DNA from: JAJDAT01 sp964570665 | Lineage (GTDB): Bacteria > Nitrospinota > Nitrospinia > Nitrospinales > JAJDAT01 | Assembly: GCA_964570665.1 (NCBI GenBank) | Contig: CAZMZH010000008.1 | Coordinates: 124,001 to 188,000, forward strand | Reading direction: 5' to 3' | DNA length: 64,000 nucleotides | Shown here: one piece after another, positions 16,808-25,591 of the stretch | Layout of the letters: the number at the start of each line of letters is the position of its first letter | How positions within the stretch are numbered: position 1 is the stretch's first letter | The notes under the pieces: model-generated | Seen by the model: the letters and a program-made list of their open reading frames with translations, nothing else | Told to the model about the DNA's origin: nothing | The model's database searches: none | Made by a program: the position numbers and the translations under genes

Positions 16808-17452
16808 TTAAAGCTCTACCACTAAACCTTTTTGAAGAGCATAAAGAGTTAATTGAGCGTTATTTTTTAACTTCATTTTCTCTAGAATACGAACACGGTG
16901 AGTGCTAATGGTGTTAGGGCTTACACAGAGCTCTTTACCAATTTCGGTTACGGTTTTTCCCGAGGCGAGAAGACACATAACTTCGAATTCTCGGTCGGAA
17001 AGACTCTCATGAGGAGCCTTATCTGAATCAAGAACGCTAAAGGCCAGTTTTTCGGTTAATTGAGGACTGATGAATTTCATTCCCTCATGAATTTTTCTAA
17101 TGGCAAGAACCAATTGGTCTCCTGCGCTCTCTTTCGTTAAATATCCCGAAGCGCCGGCTTTTAAATATCTGACCGCAAAACGATCTTCAGAATACATACT
17201 TAAAATAAGAATCGGTAGTTTTGGAAATTCCGATCTAATTTCCTTTAACGTTTCCAAGGAGGGCTTTCCAGGCATAGATATGTCCAATAAAACGACATCC
17301 AATTTTTCGTTTCGTATTTTTTGCAAAGCTTCTTGGCCATTGCCCGCTTCTCCTGCAACTTGGATATCATGCGTATTGGATAGAATTTGAGCTAAACCTT
17401 CGCGGACAACGGCATGGTCGTCAGTTATCAAAACTTTTATTTTTTTAGGCAT
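16808..17452 (-). CDS. NarL/FixJ-family response regulator
   Basis: A 214-aa two-domain regulator. The receiver (residues 4-120) has KVLITDDHAVVREGL, the phosphoacceptor in VVLLDISMPGKPS, Ser in ILILSMYSED, and Lys in GYLTKESAG. The LuxR-type helix-turn-helix (about 145-210) is LSDREFEVMCLLASGKT, then VTEIGKELCVSPNTISTHRV. The length is standard. It lies 6 bases after the histidine kinase gene and is its likely partner. A 16-bp palindrome upstream of the operon's first gene (24925-24940) is a candidate binding site. Confidence 0.95.
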   Translation of the reverse strand: MPKKIKVLITDDHAVVREGLAQILSNTHDIQVAGEAGNGQEALQKIRNEKLDVVLLDISMPGKPSLETLKEIRSEFPKLPILILSMYSEDRFAVRYLKAGASGYLTKESAGDQLVLAIRKIHEGMKFISPQLTEKLAFSVLDSDKAPHESLSDREFEVMCLLASGKTVTEIGKELCVSPNTISTHRVRILEKMKLKNNAQLTLYALQKGLVVEL

Positions 17453-17458
17453 TTTTAA

Positions 17459-18892
17459 TTAATTTGAAAGGACTTCGGCGTTCAATGAAACTGAAGGTTT
17501 TTGCTCGTCCAGAGGGATCTCCACCTTAATTGAAGTTCCAAAATCTGGATTTCCAAAAAGAGTTACTTTACCGTTCCAAACTCGGGCACGCTCTTTCATC
17601 CCCATTAAACCCAGGGAATATTTCGGAACATCTTCATTTGTCATCCCTACGCCGTTATCTTGAATTTCAAGAATTAATTTCGTTTGTTTCGACGCTAATA
17701 TCACGTTTATTTTTTTTGCATTGGCATGGCGCGCAATGTTAGTCAAAGATTCCTGATAAATACGGAAAAGCGCCATTGCCAATTCGCTATCAATTGAAAT
17801 TTCTTGAAGGTCAAACTCAAACTCCCATTTCCGACCCATTCTATCTTGAAACTCTTCGGCGTACCATTCTAGAGCCTCGGAAAGACCCAGGTGATCCAAG
17901 ACTTCTGGTCTTAAGTCCGTGGCTATTTTTCTGACAGTATCAATGGTTTGATCGACAAATTTCGAAATTTTTTCGATTTTTTCACTCATCATTTTTTGAG
18001 GATGAGGAGGCATATTTTTTAAAGCCGTCAAATCCATTTTTAGGGCGGTCAACATTTGTCCCAATTCATCATGAACCTCGCGCGAAATTCGGGAACTCTC
18101 TTCTTCTCGAATTGCTTGTAGCCTTTTATTTAAATCGCGTAGCTGATCGCAAGAAACTTCCAGGTGTTGTTTATACTGGACTAAATCTTTATCTCGTACT
18201 TCAATTTGAGATAACATTTCATTAAATCTTTGATATAAAATTCCAATTTCGTCCGCGCTGTCATGAAAAGCTCTTAATGAATAATCGCCTTTTTGAGATA
18301 CTTTCTTTTCCATAGCCGCGAGGCTGATTATAGGTTTAGAGATTATACTTTGCAGGGGAATCGAAAGGGCAAACGACCCTATTAAAGTAACGATAAGGAT
18401 TAACCCAACCCAATATAAATTTTTTATGAGTTGAGCGTTAAACTCATCCATGTTTGCATAGATATAGACTTGTCCAATCCTTTTGTTTTTTAGAAAAATG
18501 TCGCTTATTAATTCGAAATGACTGTTTAAAAATTTAGCGTCGGTTTTTTTTAAACTGGGATCTTGAAAAGTCTCCTGGGAATTCCGGTTATAACGAACTA
18601 CAGCTTTCCCCTTTGAATCGTATAAAGCGGCAAATTCAATTTGATTTTCTTGATGGAAAAGCGATTCCAGAATTTCTTTGGCTCTTTTAGGGTCGTCAAA
18701 TAGGATTGCCGCTCGGCTCATATTTCCCGCGGCATCTCCAAGAACTTTAATATGCTGAACTAGATTCTTTTTAAATATATCCAGATCGTGAAAAACAAAA
18801 AAACTGGTCGATACCAATAGTGTAAAAACCGCCATTGTCAGCAATAATAAAATCAGTTTCCCTCTGAGATTTAATTTTCTAAATGCAAACAT
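17459..18892 (-). CDS. Membrane histidine kinase with CHASE8-like sensor, HAMP and HisKA_3
   Basis: A 477-aa sensor kinase of the NarX/LiaS class. Transmembrane helix 1 is about residues 13-30. A periplasmic domain (about 35-150) with AAILFDDPKRAKEILESL and FAALYDSKGKAVVRY matches the CHASE8 pattern seen in YfiN-type proteins. Helix 2 (about 155-178) leads into HAMP. The HisKA_3 phosphorylation motif is SRISREVHDELGQMLTALK. The ATPase has YQESLTNIARHANAK, DNGVGM and LGLMGMKERA. Its start codon overlaps the YfiR stop (TAATG), so kinase and YfiR are translationally coupled. By analogy with YfiR-YfiN, the periplasmic YfiR may control this kinase. Confidence 0.92.
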   Translation of the reverse strand: MFAFRKLNLRGKLILLLLTMAVFTLLVSTSFFVFHDLDIFKKNLVQHIKVLGDAAGNMSRAAILFDDPKRAKEILESLFHQENQIEFAALYDSKGKAVVRYNRNSQETFQDPSLKKTDAKFLNSHFELISDIFLKNKRIGQVYIYANMDEFNAQLIKNLYWVGLILIVTLIGSFALSIPLQSIISKPIISLAAMEKKVSQKGDYSLRAFHDSADEIGILYQRFNEMLSQIEVRDKDLVQYKQHLEVSCDQLRDLNKRLQAIREEESSRISREVHDELGQMLTALKMDLTALKNMPPHPQKMMSEKIEKISKFVDQTIDTVRKIATDLRPEVLDHLGLSEALEWYAEEFQDRMGRKWEFEFDLQEISIDSELAMALFRIYQESLTNIARHANAKKINVILASKQTKLILEIQDNGVGMTNEDVPKYSLGLMGMKERARVWNGKVTLFGNPDFGTSIKVEIPLDEQKPSVSLNAEVLSN

Positions 18893-19485
18893 TAGTCGAC
18901 TTCTAACGCAATATCCAATAATTCTGAATTGACGGTTAGGCCACTTTTCTTAATGGCCTCTGCATTGATATTAAATTGTATGGTTTCGTCTTTTATTAAA
19001 AAAGAAATGGCTGGTTTTTCGTTTCCCTCAAATGGCCCTTCCCCAATAACCAAAACCGGGGAATAGGAAACCTTTTTTAGTATTTTTTTCATATTCCTGT
19101 TTTCACTCTTTGGCACAAAAAGAATATGACACTCATACCAGGGATGTTTCATCTTTAACCGAAGAACGTTCATGGGTCTTCCCTGGGCTCTTAGGTTCTT
19201 TGCCAGAACATCTAGAAGATCTCCGAAGGGATCTTTGCCCACCACGCACATTGAGAATTCAAAGGGCACTACGAAATGATCGCTTAAAGACGCAATTTCT
19301 TCGGGCCATTTAATTAACTGGGTAAAATTATAAATAAACCCGGCTTTTAATTCATATTCAGCGCCGCCATCCTGTAATGCCTTGGCATCGTTAGGAAACA
19401 GGTAAAAAACCGATAATAAAAGCAACCAGACAACGAAAACGCTTTTTCGGATTTTTCGGGCAAATGATTTTTTTAATGAAAACAT
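18892..19485 (-). CDS. YfiR family periplasmic protein (DUF4154)
   Basis: A 197-aa protein with an N-terminal signal segment (VFVVWLLLLSVFYLFPNDAKA). The YfiR family core is EYELKAGFIYNFTQLIKWP, CVVGKDPFGDLLDVL, then ILFVPKSENRNMKKIL, VLVIGEGPFEG and INAEAIKKSGLTVNSELL. In Pseudomonas, YfiR is a periplasmic repressor that binds the CHASE8 domain of the diguanylate cyclase YfiN. Here the next gene is a histidine kinase with a CHASE8-like domain, overlapping by one base. It lies 16 bases downstream of the multihaem cytochrome. Confidence 0.9.
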   Translation of the reverse strand: MFSLKKSFARKIRKSVFVVWLLLLSVFYLFPNDAKALQDGGAEYELKAGFIYNFTQLIKWPEEIASLSDHFVVPFEFSMCVVGKDPFGDLLDVLAKNLRAQGRPMNVLRLKMKHPWYECHILFVPKSENRNMKKILKKVSYSPVLVIGEGPFEGNEKPAISFLIKDETIQFNINAEAIKKSGLTVNSELLDIALEVD

Positions 19486-19501
19486 AATTTTATTTTACAC
19501 C

Positions 19502-22500
19502 TTAAAATTGGGGAATTGCTTTTTTAAGTGTTACCAATTTTAAACGCCAATCTTTCATATCGTCTTTAAGTTTTAAATGAGTAACGAGGTAATATAAACG
19601 CTTGGCGTTCTTACAGTCATCTTTCTTCCCACATGGTTGTTCAAACCTTTCCTTTAAATAATAAGGCGGGATGGATTGATAATAAAGACCCACTTCAATC
19701 GATTTAGCTCCTTCAATTTCTTTTAAAGGAATGCTATAGGTGATTTGGTCCTGACCTATTTCTTCGGGTGTAGGATCTATTGGTTCTCCGTTGTTACGAG
19801 GCACAGTCTCTTCATGGTAGTCTCCCGAAGGCAACCAACCTTTTGGTAAAATACGGTTGTCTTTATATTCCTCAAACAATCCCAGAAAACTAGTGGTCAA
19901 TTCATTTTGGTTGTTAACATGACGGGATTCATATATTTGCACCTGATCTTGACGAGTAATATTTTTGTGATCAGGTTGAATGTCTTCCGCTTTTTTTGTG
20001 AACTCGCTTTTTAAAATTTCACCGTTCTGGTCAATCAAAACTCCGGCCGGCGAAGTACGACCGGAAGACCAAAGAGTTTTTTTGCCGTCATTCCCTCCAA
20101 GAACGCTGAATTGCAAAAACGCGCGACGAAATCCCACTCCAGTTGGAAACTTATGTCCGGCCAAATTGGAGACTGTTACCAAAACTTCTAAATCGTCTTT
20201 GGTTTTCTGAATACTATCAATAGATAATCGCGCCGTTTTGTTTTTCGCCTGCCATAGTATTTCTTGACTGGCTAACTCCAACCGGTCAAACGGTTTAGCC
20301 GTTAACATGGCCGGAGGCGTAGGAATTGTAACATCGGTTTTATAATATCCCATCAAATCCGGAAATTGATTGAACATCTCTGTGGCAAAAATATTCAGTC
20401 CCACCAATGTATGGCGACGATAGTTTTTCTTTGGAGTTAATTTTATATTTTTTTCACTAGCAAGATAAGGAACCTTAGGAAAATCCGGTTCCTCAATGTT
20501 AGCAATTTTAAAAGGCGGCAATTCTTCTTTCAAACCTTCATCCTGCATCACTCCGGGAAATTTATTAGGCATGTGGCAATCCTGACAGGAAGTATTTCCT
20601 TTTTTATAATCGCTATTGGTCCATTCCATCCAAGTAGTTTGCTCAGTGGAATGATTGGTGAAGGAGTCCCAAGGTTTAGCGTCTTTGTGTTCTTTTTTTC
20701 CTTCTTCCAAAGGAATTTGAGGAGGTTGCACGGTATGACAAGAACCGCAAAGCCCGCTATCCTTTATTTGCATCCCATGTTTTGGCGTGATTCCTACCGC
20801 TTGCAGCATAGGATACGTTTTAATGCTTTCATCAGGGAAAGGGCCGTAAACTTCATCCTTGGGGCCGAGATTGAACTTTCCGGTAAATGTCGATTTTTCG
20901 CCTAATCCTTTTGGCGAAATATGATGGCAAACCGTGCAGGAAACGCCGTCCCGAGCTAACCCTCCATATTTAGCGTCGGCCGACAAACCGCCTGAATCGT
21001 CAAAAGTTTTAAATTTTGAAGGTCTTGAGTAGAGAATGTTTTTTGTGAAATTCTTATCCTCGCCTTTATCTTTCTGAAACGCTCTTTGCCCCATAACGCC
21101 ATGACAGCTTAAACAAAGGTTTGCAATTTCATCCTTATACGCAGGGCGCAAATTCTGCTCGAATTCCAGTTGGGAATGAAATACAGGATCCCTTCCCGAC
21201 AATCCCATCATGGAAGCGCTCCATTCGCCATAAGGAGAAATGTTGTATTGGTTACCCTTCCTATCGGTCACCATCATGTTAGGCCATCGACCATTTTGCA
21301 GATAACTAATGTCATGACAACCCCAACAAGCTTCGCTTGAATAAAAATGATCCAGTTTCTCGCCTCCCTCCGGAATCACATGATCAAAAGCGCCGTAGGG
21401 ATTTATATTTGAGGGAAGAGTCCATTGTTCAACTTCATTTTTGCATTTTCTTTTTCTAAATTTCTCTTCTTGTGGGTCGCACCAATCATTTATTTTATAT
21501 TGTTGTAATGCGGCTTCATTAATTTTATCAGGTTTACTTGAAACAATTTTTTGCTTCAAAAACATGGCAAATAACTCATGGATACTTTTAACCTGGGCTT
21601 TCTTTTTTTCCTGTTCGCCTGGAGGCAAGGAATTTGGCGGTTGCTTTATATAAGAATAAGTATCTATATTTTTTCCCTTGATGTTATCCATACTCACGAA
21701 AGTCAAATCGCTTTCTGCCGAAGCATGACACGTGAGGCAAAAAGAGGTGCCGTATTTAGCGGTGAGGAGAGGAATACCTCCAAGCGTTATATTGCCAGGG
21801 GGATAAAACAACAACCAAATCCAACCATTCTTTGTTTCAGGGCTTCTTATCATAACTGCCCAACCCGCTATTTTGTCATGACCTTCGATAGTAGGATCTG
21901 GATCGCTCGGAAACATCTCCTTGATCACCACCCCTGGAAGGAGATGCTCATTGTTGATTTTTCCTTTTCGATCCTTTTTTAACCAATCCACTACTTCGGG
22001 TGAATAATATACGCGTACCCGGGCATGAACCATATATTCCACACCATCGATATGCGGCCCGGTCATTCGGATGATTCCGTCTTTATTTGAATTATCTTCT
22101 CCCCCCCCATCCCATCGCCATTCGTCGTCATTATGGTAGCACTCAGTCCACAGAAAAGTAGAGATTGGCATAGAGATGTCATAAGGTACAAAAATCGTAT
22201 TGTCCCGCTTGTCTTTCAATTTCCACAAAAAATAATCGAACCCAAAAAATTTAGCCGCTTCGCAGGTATATGAATCTGGTTTTAGAGTTCCATTCATTTT
22301 TTCTAGCGCCGCCTCAATGATTAATAGCGCCGCAAGTTTAAATGCCGCATTTTCACCCAAATAAGGTTTTAATCGCTCTTCGATTTCTTTTAGATTATTA
22401 AAATAATATTCCTGGCCTTTTTCTTTTAAAACCTTAAGGAATATTTTTATGAATTCATCCCACGATGATTCTTTATTTTTAAAATAAGTTTTGATTTCAT

Positions 22501-22720
22501 TTTTTGAATTTTTACTTAAATTACTTTTTTCAAAAATATTTAAAAAACCCTCATTGTCGATTTTTTTATTCCAATCAAGCTTTTCAATTTTAGATTCTTT
22601 CGCCCAGCGCTCAATCCATTTTTCCATAGGTTTTTTTTCTGAGTTGGCGGAGATATTGGGCACAAAAGCTCCAAATACAAAAAACGAAATAAAAACGTAA
22701 ATTAAAAATGAATGTCGCAT
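19502..22720 (-). CDS. Six-haem c-type cytochrome with P460-like N-terminal region
   Basis: I place the start at the ATG at 22720 (GAGAAAG ribosome site, then a signal peptide MRHSFLIYVFISFFVFGAF); a longer frame starts at 22762. Six CXXCH sites are visible: CLTCH (~329), CWGCH (~467), CLSCH (~537), CTVCH (~595), CGSCH (~658) and CQDCH (~713). The part before the first haem (HARVRVYYSPEVVDWL, PGVVIKEMFP, GWAVMIRSP, then FCLTCHASAESD) resembles cytochrome P460 proteins. The middle is like cytochrome c554. The C-terminal beta domain has VSNLAGHKFPTGVGFRRAF, common in multihaem cytochromes. The protein is probably periplasmic. Its redox substrate is unknown. Confidence 0.88.
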   Translation of the reverse strand: MRHSFLIYVFISFFVFGAFVPNISANSEKKPMEKWIERWAKESKIEKLDWNKKIDNEGFLNIFEKSNLSKNSKNEIKTYFKNKESSWDEFIKIFLKVLKEKGQEYYFNNLKEIEERLKPYLGENAAFKLAALLIIEAALEKMNGTLKPDSYTCEAAKFFGFDYFLWKLKDKRDNTIFVPYDISMPISTFLWTECYHNDDEWRWDGGGEDNSNKDGIIRMTGPHIDGVEYMVHARVRVYYSPEVVDWLKKDRKGKINNEHLLPGVVIKEMFPSDPDPTIEGHDKIAGWAVMIRSPETKNGWIWLLFYPPGNITLGGIPLLTAKYGTSFCLTCHASAESDLTFVSMDNIKGKNIDTYSYIKQPPNSLPPGEQEKKKAQVKSIHELFAMFLKQKIVSSKPDKINEAALQQYKINDWCDPQEEKFRKRKCKNEVEQWTLPSNINPYGAFDHVIPEGGEKLDHFYSSEACWGCHDISYLQNGRWPNMMVTDRKGNQYNISPYGEWSASMMGLSGRDPVFHSQLEFEQNLRPAYKDEIANLCLSCHGVMGQRAFQKDKGEDKNFTKNILYSRPSKFKTFDDSGGLSADAKYGGLARDGVSCTVCHHISPKGLGEKSTFTGKFNLGPKDEVYGPFPDESIKTYPMLQAVGITPKHGMQIKDSGLCGSCHTVQPPQIPLEEGKKEHKDAKPWDSFTNHSTEQTTWMEWTNSDYKKGNTSCQDCHMPNKFPGVMQDEGLKEELPPFKIANIEEPDFPKVPYLASEKNIKLTPKKNYRRHTLVGLNIFATEMFNQFPDLMGYYKTDVTIPTPPAMLTAKPFDRLELASQEILWQAKNKTARLSIDSIQKTKDDLEVLVTVSNLAGHKFPTGVGFRRAFLQFSVLGGNDGKKTLWSSGRTSPAGVLIDQNGEILKSEFTKKAEDIQPDHKNITRQDQVQIYESRHVNNQNELTTSFLGLFEEYKDNRILPKGWLPSGDYHEETVPRNNGEPIDPTPEEIGQDQITYSIPLKEIEGAKSIEVGLYYQSIPPYYLKERFEQPCGKKDDCKNAKRLYYLVTHLKLKDDMKDWRLKLVTLKKAIPQF

Positions 22721-22749
22721 ATTCTTTCTCAAAAAAAACAAAACACAGA

Positions 22750-24801
22750 TCAGTATCTCCAAGTCGCTTTTCCATAAAAGCTACGAGGCGTTTCAGTGGA
22801 TGCTGTAATATTTACGTTTCGACCTTCGCGAAATTCTGGATGTTGGTCGTCTTGAAGATTCTGTCCGACCAAGGACAGTTCTAAATTTTTATCCGGACGC
22901 CACCCCAGTCTCAAGTCCACTCGCGTGTATCTGGGTACGTCTTGATTGGTCAGCTCGTCTACAAAATAAACCATTGTGTCAAATTCAAAGTTGTGCGAAA
23001 GATCGAGATACGATCTAAAGTTAAATTGAAATTTCGGATCGTTTCCTTCGGTATCGTTTGAATCTGGAGAAAAATCGATATTTAAATAAGTAAATGCGGC
23101 GTTCAATTTCCAATAATCAAACACCTCCCATTTAATCGCCGTTTCAAGACCAATGGTTTGAGCTTCGTTTCCATGTCCGGAAAAAATTGGAGAAACTATA
23201 TGTGTCGGTTGCGGAGATGTTTCGACAAAAGCGGTTCCAGTAGCTGTGCTAAAAAGATCGTCGTGTTGACTATAAAATCCGGCGATATCTACTAATATCT
23301 TTTCTGTTGGTTGTACTCGATATCCGATTTCGTATGTCCAGCTGATTTCAGCTTGTTCGTCCGGGTCGGAAAAAAGACTGATTTCCAAAGGCGTTCCATC
23401 AGCTAATGGAACAACGCCAAGGCGAATACGTCCTCCAGGCGAGTCGTCTAATCTGGATGGAATCCGCGCCGCTCGGGAAATTGCTCCCCAAACTCTTTGT
23501 TTGGAATCTGGGGCCCAGGCCAATCTCATATTGGGTTCCCATTGAAAACCCGCAAACTCGGTCACTTCAAATTTGGAACCAAAAGTAAATTCCAGTTCAT
23601 TAGGAATGATCGAATAAGTGTCTTGAAAAAAGGCGCTGGCATTGGTATAAAACCGGCTTCCATTGGGAGTGAATTCCAAAGAAAAAGTATTGTCAATGGA
23701 ATCGGCTATAGTGCGCGATTGCGCTCCCCACACAATTTTATGTTTAGATCCCCAATCAAATTGATGTTGAATGTCGGCGTCGAAAACATTAACTACGGAA
23801 TTAAAAAAATCAATGGATTGTCGAACTTCCCTATCATAATAAAACTGTACAGTCATTTCAGAACGGTCCTGAAACTTATGATTCCATCGGCCCAGGATAT
23901 TGCCGCCATTGATATCCGTAAAAAAATTTCGGTTAACCGTAGTTGGAGACGTTAGAGAAATCACCTCATTTACGCTCCTTCTGCCAGCGCGTCCATCGTA
24001 ATAATCGCCTTGCAGAGTGAAGGAATTATTTTCCGATCGTTCCCAATCGAATCGAAAACCGCCGCGACTTACCTCCCAATCGTCAAACGCTTCTTGTTTT
24101 TGGAAATCGGAAAAAGTGTCCCGGTTAAAATATTTACCAAAAACACGGTAATTAATTCCATTTTCTAATTTGCCGCCGTAACGAATGGAAGTGATTCCTT
24201 CTTCTTCGTCGCCAGCAACGCCGCTAGCTAATAACTTTTGAGTTTTCCCACTGTTCTTGGTAATGATGTTGATGACGCCATTTACCGCATTTGATCCCCA
24301 CAAAGTAGCTCCTGGTCCTCTAATTACCTCTATCCGGTCAATGTCTTCAAGCATCGTATCTTGTTCATTCCAATTGACTCCGTTAAAGACATTTGAATAT
24401 ACGCTTCTGCCGTCAATGAGCACCAACAAACGGGCTGAAAGGTTTTGGTTAAATCCCCGAGAGGAAATAGCCCAAACATTGGAAGAAAAATGTCCAACTT
24501 GCAATCCCGGAGCCATTCGTAACGCTTCCATAATACTTGTCGCTCCAGAACGACGGATATCTTCCTGTGTAATTACATAGATTGCAGAGGCGGCATCGAA
24601 AAACTTTTCTTTCCTCTTAGATACCGATGTAATTTTCATGTTTATCAAATCGCGCAAATTCATTTTAGCGAACGTTAGGACCGGTTCTTCTCCCGTCGCT
24701 TTACTCTCGGTAAGCAAAAAACTCAGGGCGAAAATAAAAAGAATCCTAAAAAATTTACAATTTTCAGAGGGCTTTTTTAATCGAGATAAAAACTGAGGCA
24801 T
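22750..24801 (-). CDS. TonB-dependent outer-membrane receptor
   Basis: A 683-aa receiver of the colicin-I/vitamin-B12 receptor class, first gene of a five-gene operon. A signal segment is followed by the plug: ITSVSKRKEKFFDAASAIYV, ITQEDIRRSGATSIMEALRM, ISSRGFNQNLSARLLVLIDG and IEVIRGPGATLWGSNAVNGV. The C-terminal beta-barrel ends in an aromatic (ATWRY), as expected for outer-membrane insertion. The ligand is not evident; the co-encoded multihaem cytochrome makes iron, haem or another metal plausible. The cytochrome follows after 29 bases. Confidence 0.95.
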   Translation of the reverse strand: MPQFLSRLKKPSENCKFFRILFIFALSFLLTESKATGEEPVLTFAKMNLRDLINMKITSVSKRKEKFFDAASAIYVITQEDIRRSGATSIMEALRMAPGLQVGHFSSNVWAISSRGFNQNLSARLLVLIDGRSVYSNVFNGVNWNEQDTMLEDIDRIEVIRGPGATLWGSNAVNGVINIITKNSGKTQKLLASGVAGDEEEGITSIRYGGKLENGINYRVFGKYFNRDTFSDFQKQEAFDDWEVSRGGFRFDWERSENNSFTLQGDYYDGRAGRRSVNEVISLTSPTTVNRNFFTDINGGNILGRWNHKFQDRSEMTVQFYYDREVRQSIDFFNSVVNVFDADIQHQFDWGSKHKIVWGAQSRTIADSIDNTFSLEFTPNGSRFYTNASAFFQDTYSIIPNELEFTFGSKFEVTEFAGFQWEPNMRLAWAPDSKQRVWGAISRAARIPSRLDDSPGGRIRLGVVPLADGTPLEISLFSDPDEQAEISWTYEIGYRVQPTEKILVDIAGFYSQHDDLFSTATGTAFVETSPQPTHIVSPIFSGHGNEAQTIGLETAIKWEVFDYWKLNAAFTYLNIDFSPDSNDTEGNDPKFQFNFRSYLDLSHNFEFDTMVYFVDELTNQDVPRYTRVDLRLGWRPDKNLELSLVGQNLQDDQHPEFREGRNVNITASTETPRSFYGKATWRY

Positions 24802-24924
24802 ACCTTCTCCTTAAACCAAACCTATTTCAAGAATTGCGTCCAATGAACAAACCAAAATCTACTTTGACCAACCTATTCTAATTTAATGATAGGTATATAT
24901 CTATAATACGAAGCCTTATATCTT

Positions 24925-24940
24925 GTAGTGATATCACTAC
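24925..24940. promoter_or_regulatory. 16-bp perfect palindrome upstream of the TonB/cytochrome operon
   Basis: GTAGTGATATCACTAC is a perfect 16-bp inverted repeat about 125 bases upstream of the TonB receptor start. The operon encodes a NarL-type regulator, a class that binds short inverted repeats, so autoregulation is possible. It could instead belong to another dimeric regulator or mark the edge of the adjoining IS relic. Confidence 0.4.
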
Positions 24941-25103
24941 GGGTTGAGAGAATAAAGACAATTGTGATGTTTCGCTCCGGAGTGGGGACTAAAATGACCT
25001 GTGTACTTGTGGAAAATGCCCTTCATTTTCTCTCAAGTTACCCAGACGCTACTTCTTCTTAGAGTATTGTAAATTTATTGGGTTTGTTGGGAAAGAATAG
25101 GGA

Positions 25104-25547
25104 ATGAAACCTAAAGAACCCCTACTTGCGTCATCGTTTAACTCTAAGTTTTCCTGATATACAGAACTGCTCGCTATTCGAGGCATTCAAACAGCTTATG
25201 AATCGTTCCGTCGTTGGCGCCTGAATTTTTCGTCTCAATATTCTAAATTATTACACCAGAAGGAGGTTAGATTAGGCGATATTTGGCATTCAGATGAAGT
25301 GTCTGTTTCAATTTGGGGCAAGCGTCAGTACCTGTGGCGCATTGTCGATCAAAATGGAGAAACCATTGATGTAATGGCCCAGAACCGAAGAGACGTACCT
25401 GTTGCATTGAGATTTTTCAGAAACTATTCAAAGGATGCGGGGGGGGTACTCATGAACCCAACCGGCAACAGGAACGGTAGTTGCGTAGGTTCAAATCAAC
25501 AGGCCAAGCGCAACTTTTTGGCAAAAACAAGCCTTGGTGGAGAATAA
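25104..25547 (+). pseudogene. IS6-family transposase relic
   Basis: A decayed transposase. An ATG at 25104 gives MKPKEPLL. After a frame change, RHRLTLSFPDI appears. After another break comes a clear stretch: RGIQTAYESFRRWRLNF, GDIWHSDEVSVSIWGKRQYL, WRIVDQNGETIDVMAQNRRD and ALRFFRNYSKDAG. This is the first half of the IS6/IS26 DDE domain (W-x-x-DE, then the RAVD-like strand). The expected second Asp (TDK) and the NNRAE region with the catalytic Glu are missing, so it cannot transpose. I could not find intact terminal repeats on either side. Confidence 0.75.
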
Positions 25548-25591
25548 GAAAGATACAAATCAGGTCTAAAACTTCCCTACTGAAAATACGC

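Noticed and set aside
16744..16908. 54-codon + frame beginning after AAAGG, antisense to the end of the NarL-type gene
   Set aside because: Most of it is the complement of the conserved helix-turn-helix coding region; no independent support.
25480..25530. GGTTCAAATC resembling a tRNA T-loop
   Set aside because: No acceptor or anticodon stem can be formed around it; it lies in the IS6 relic.
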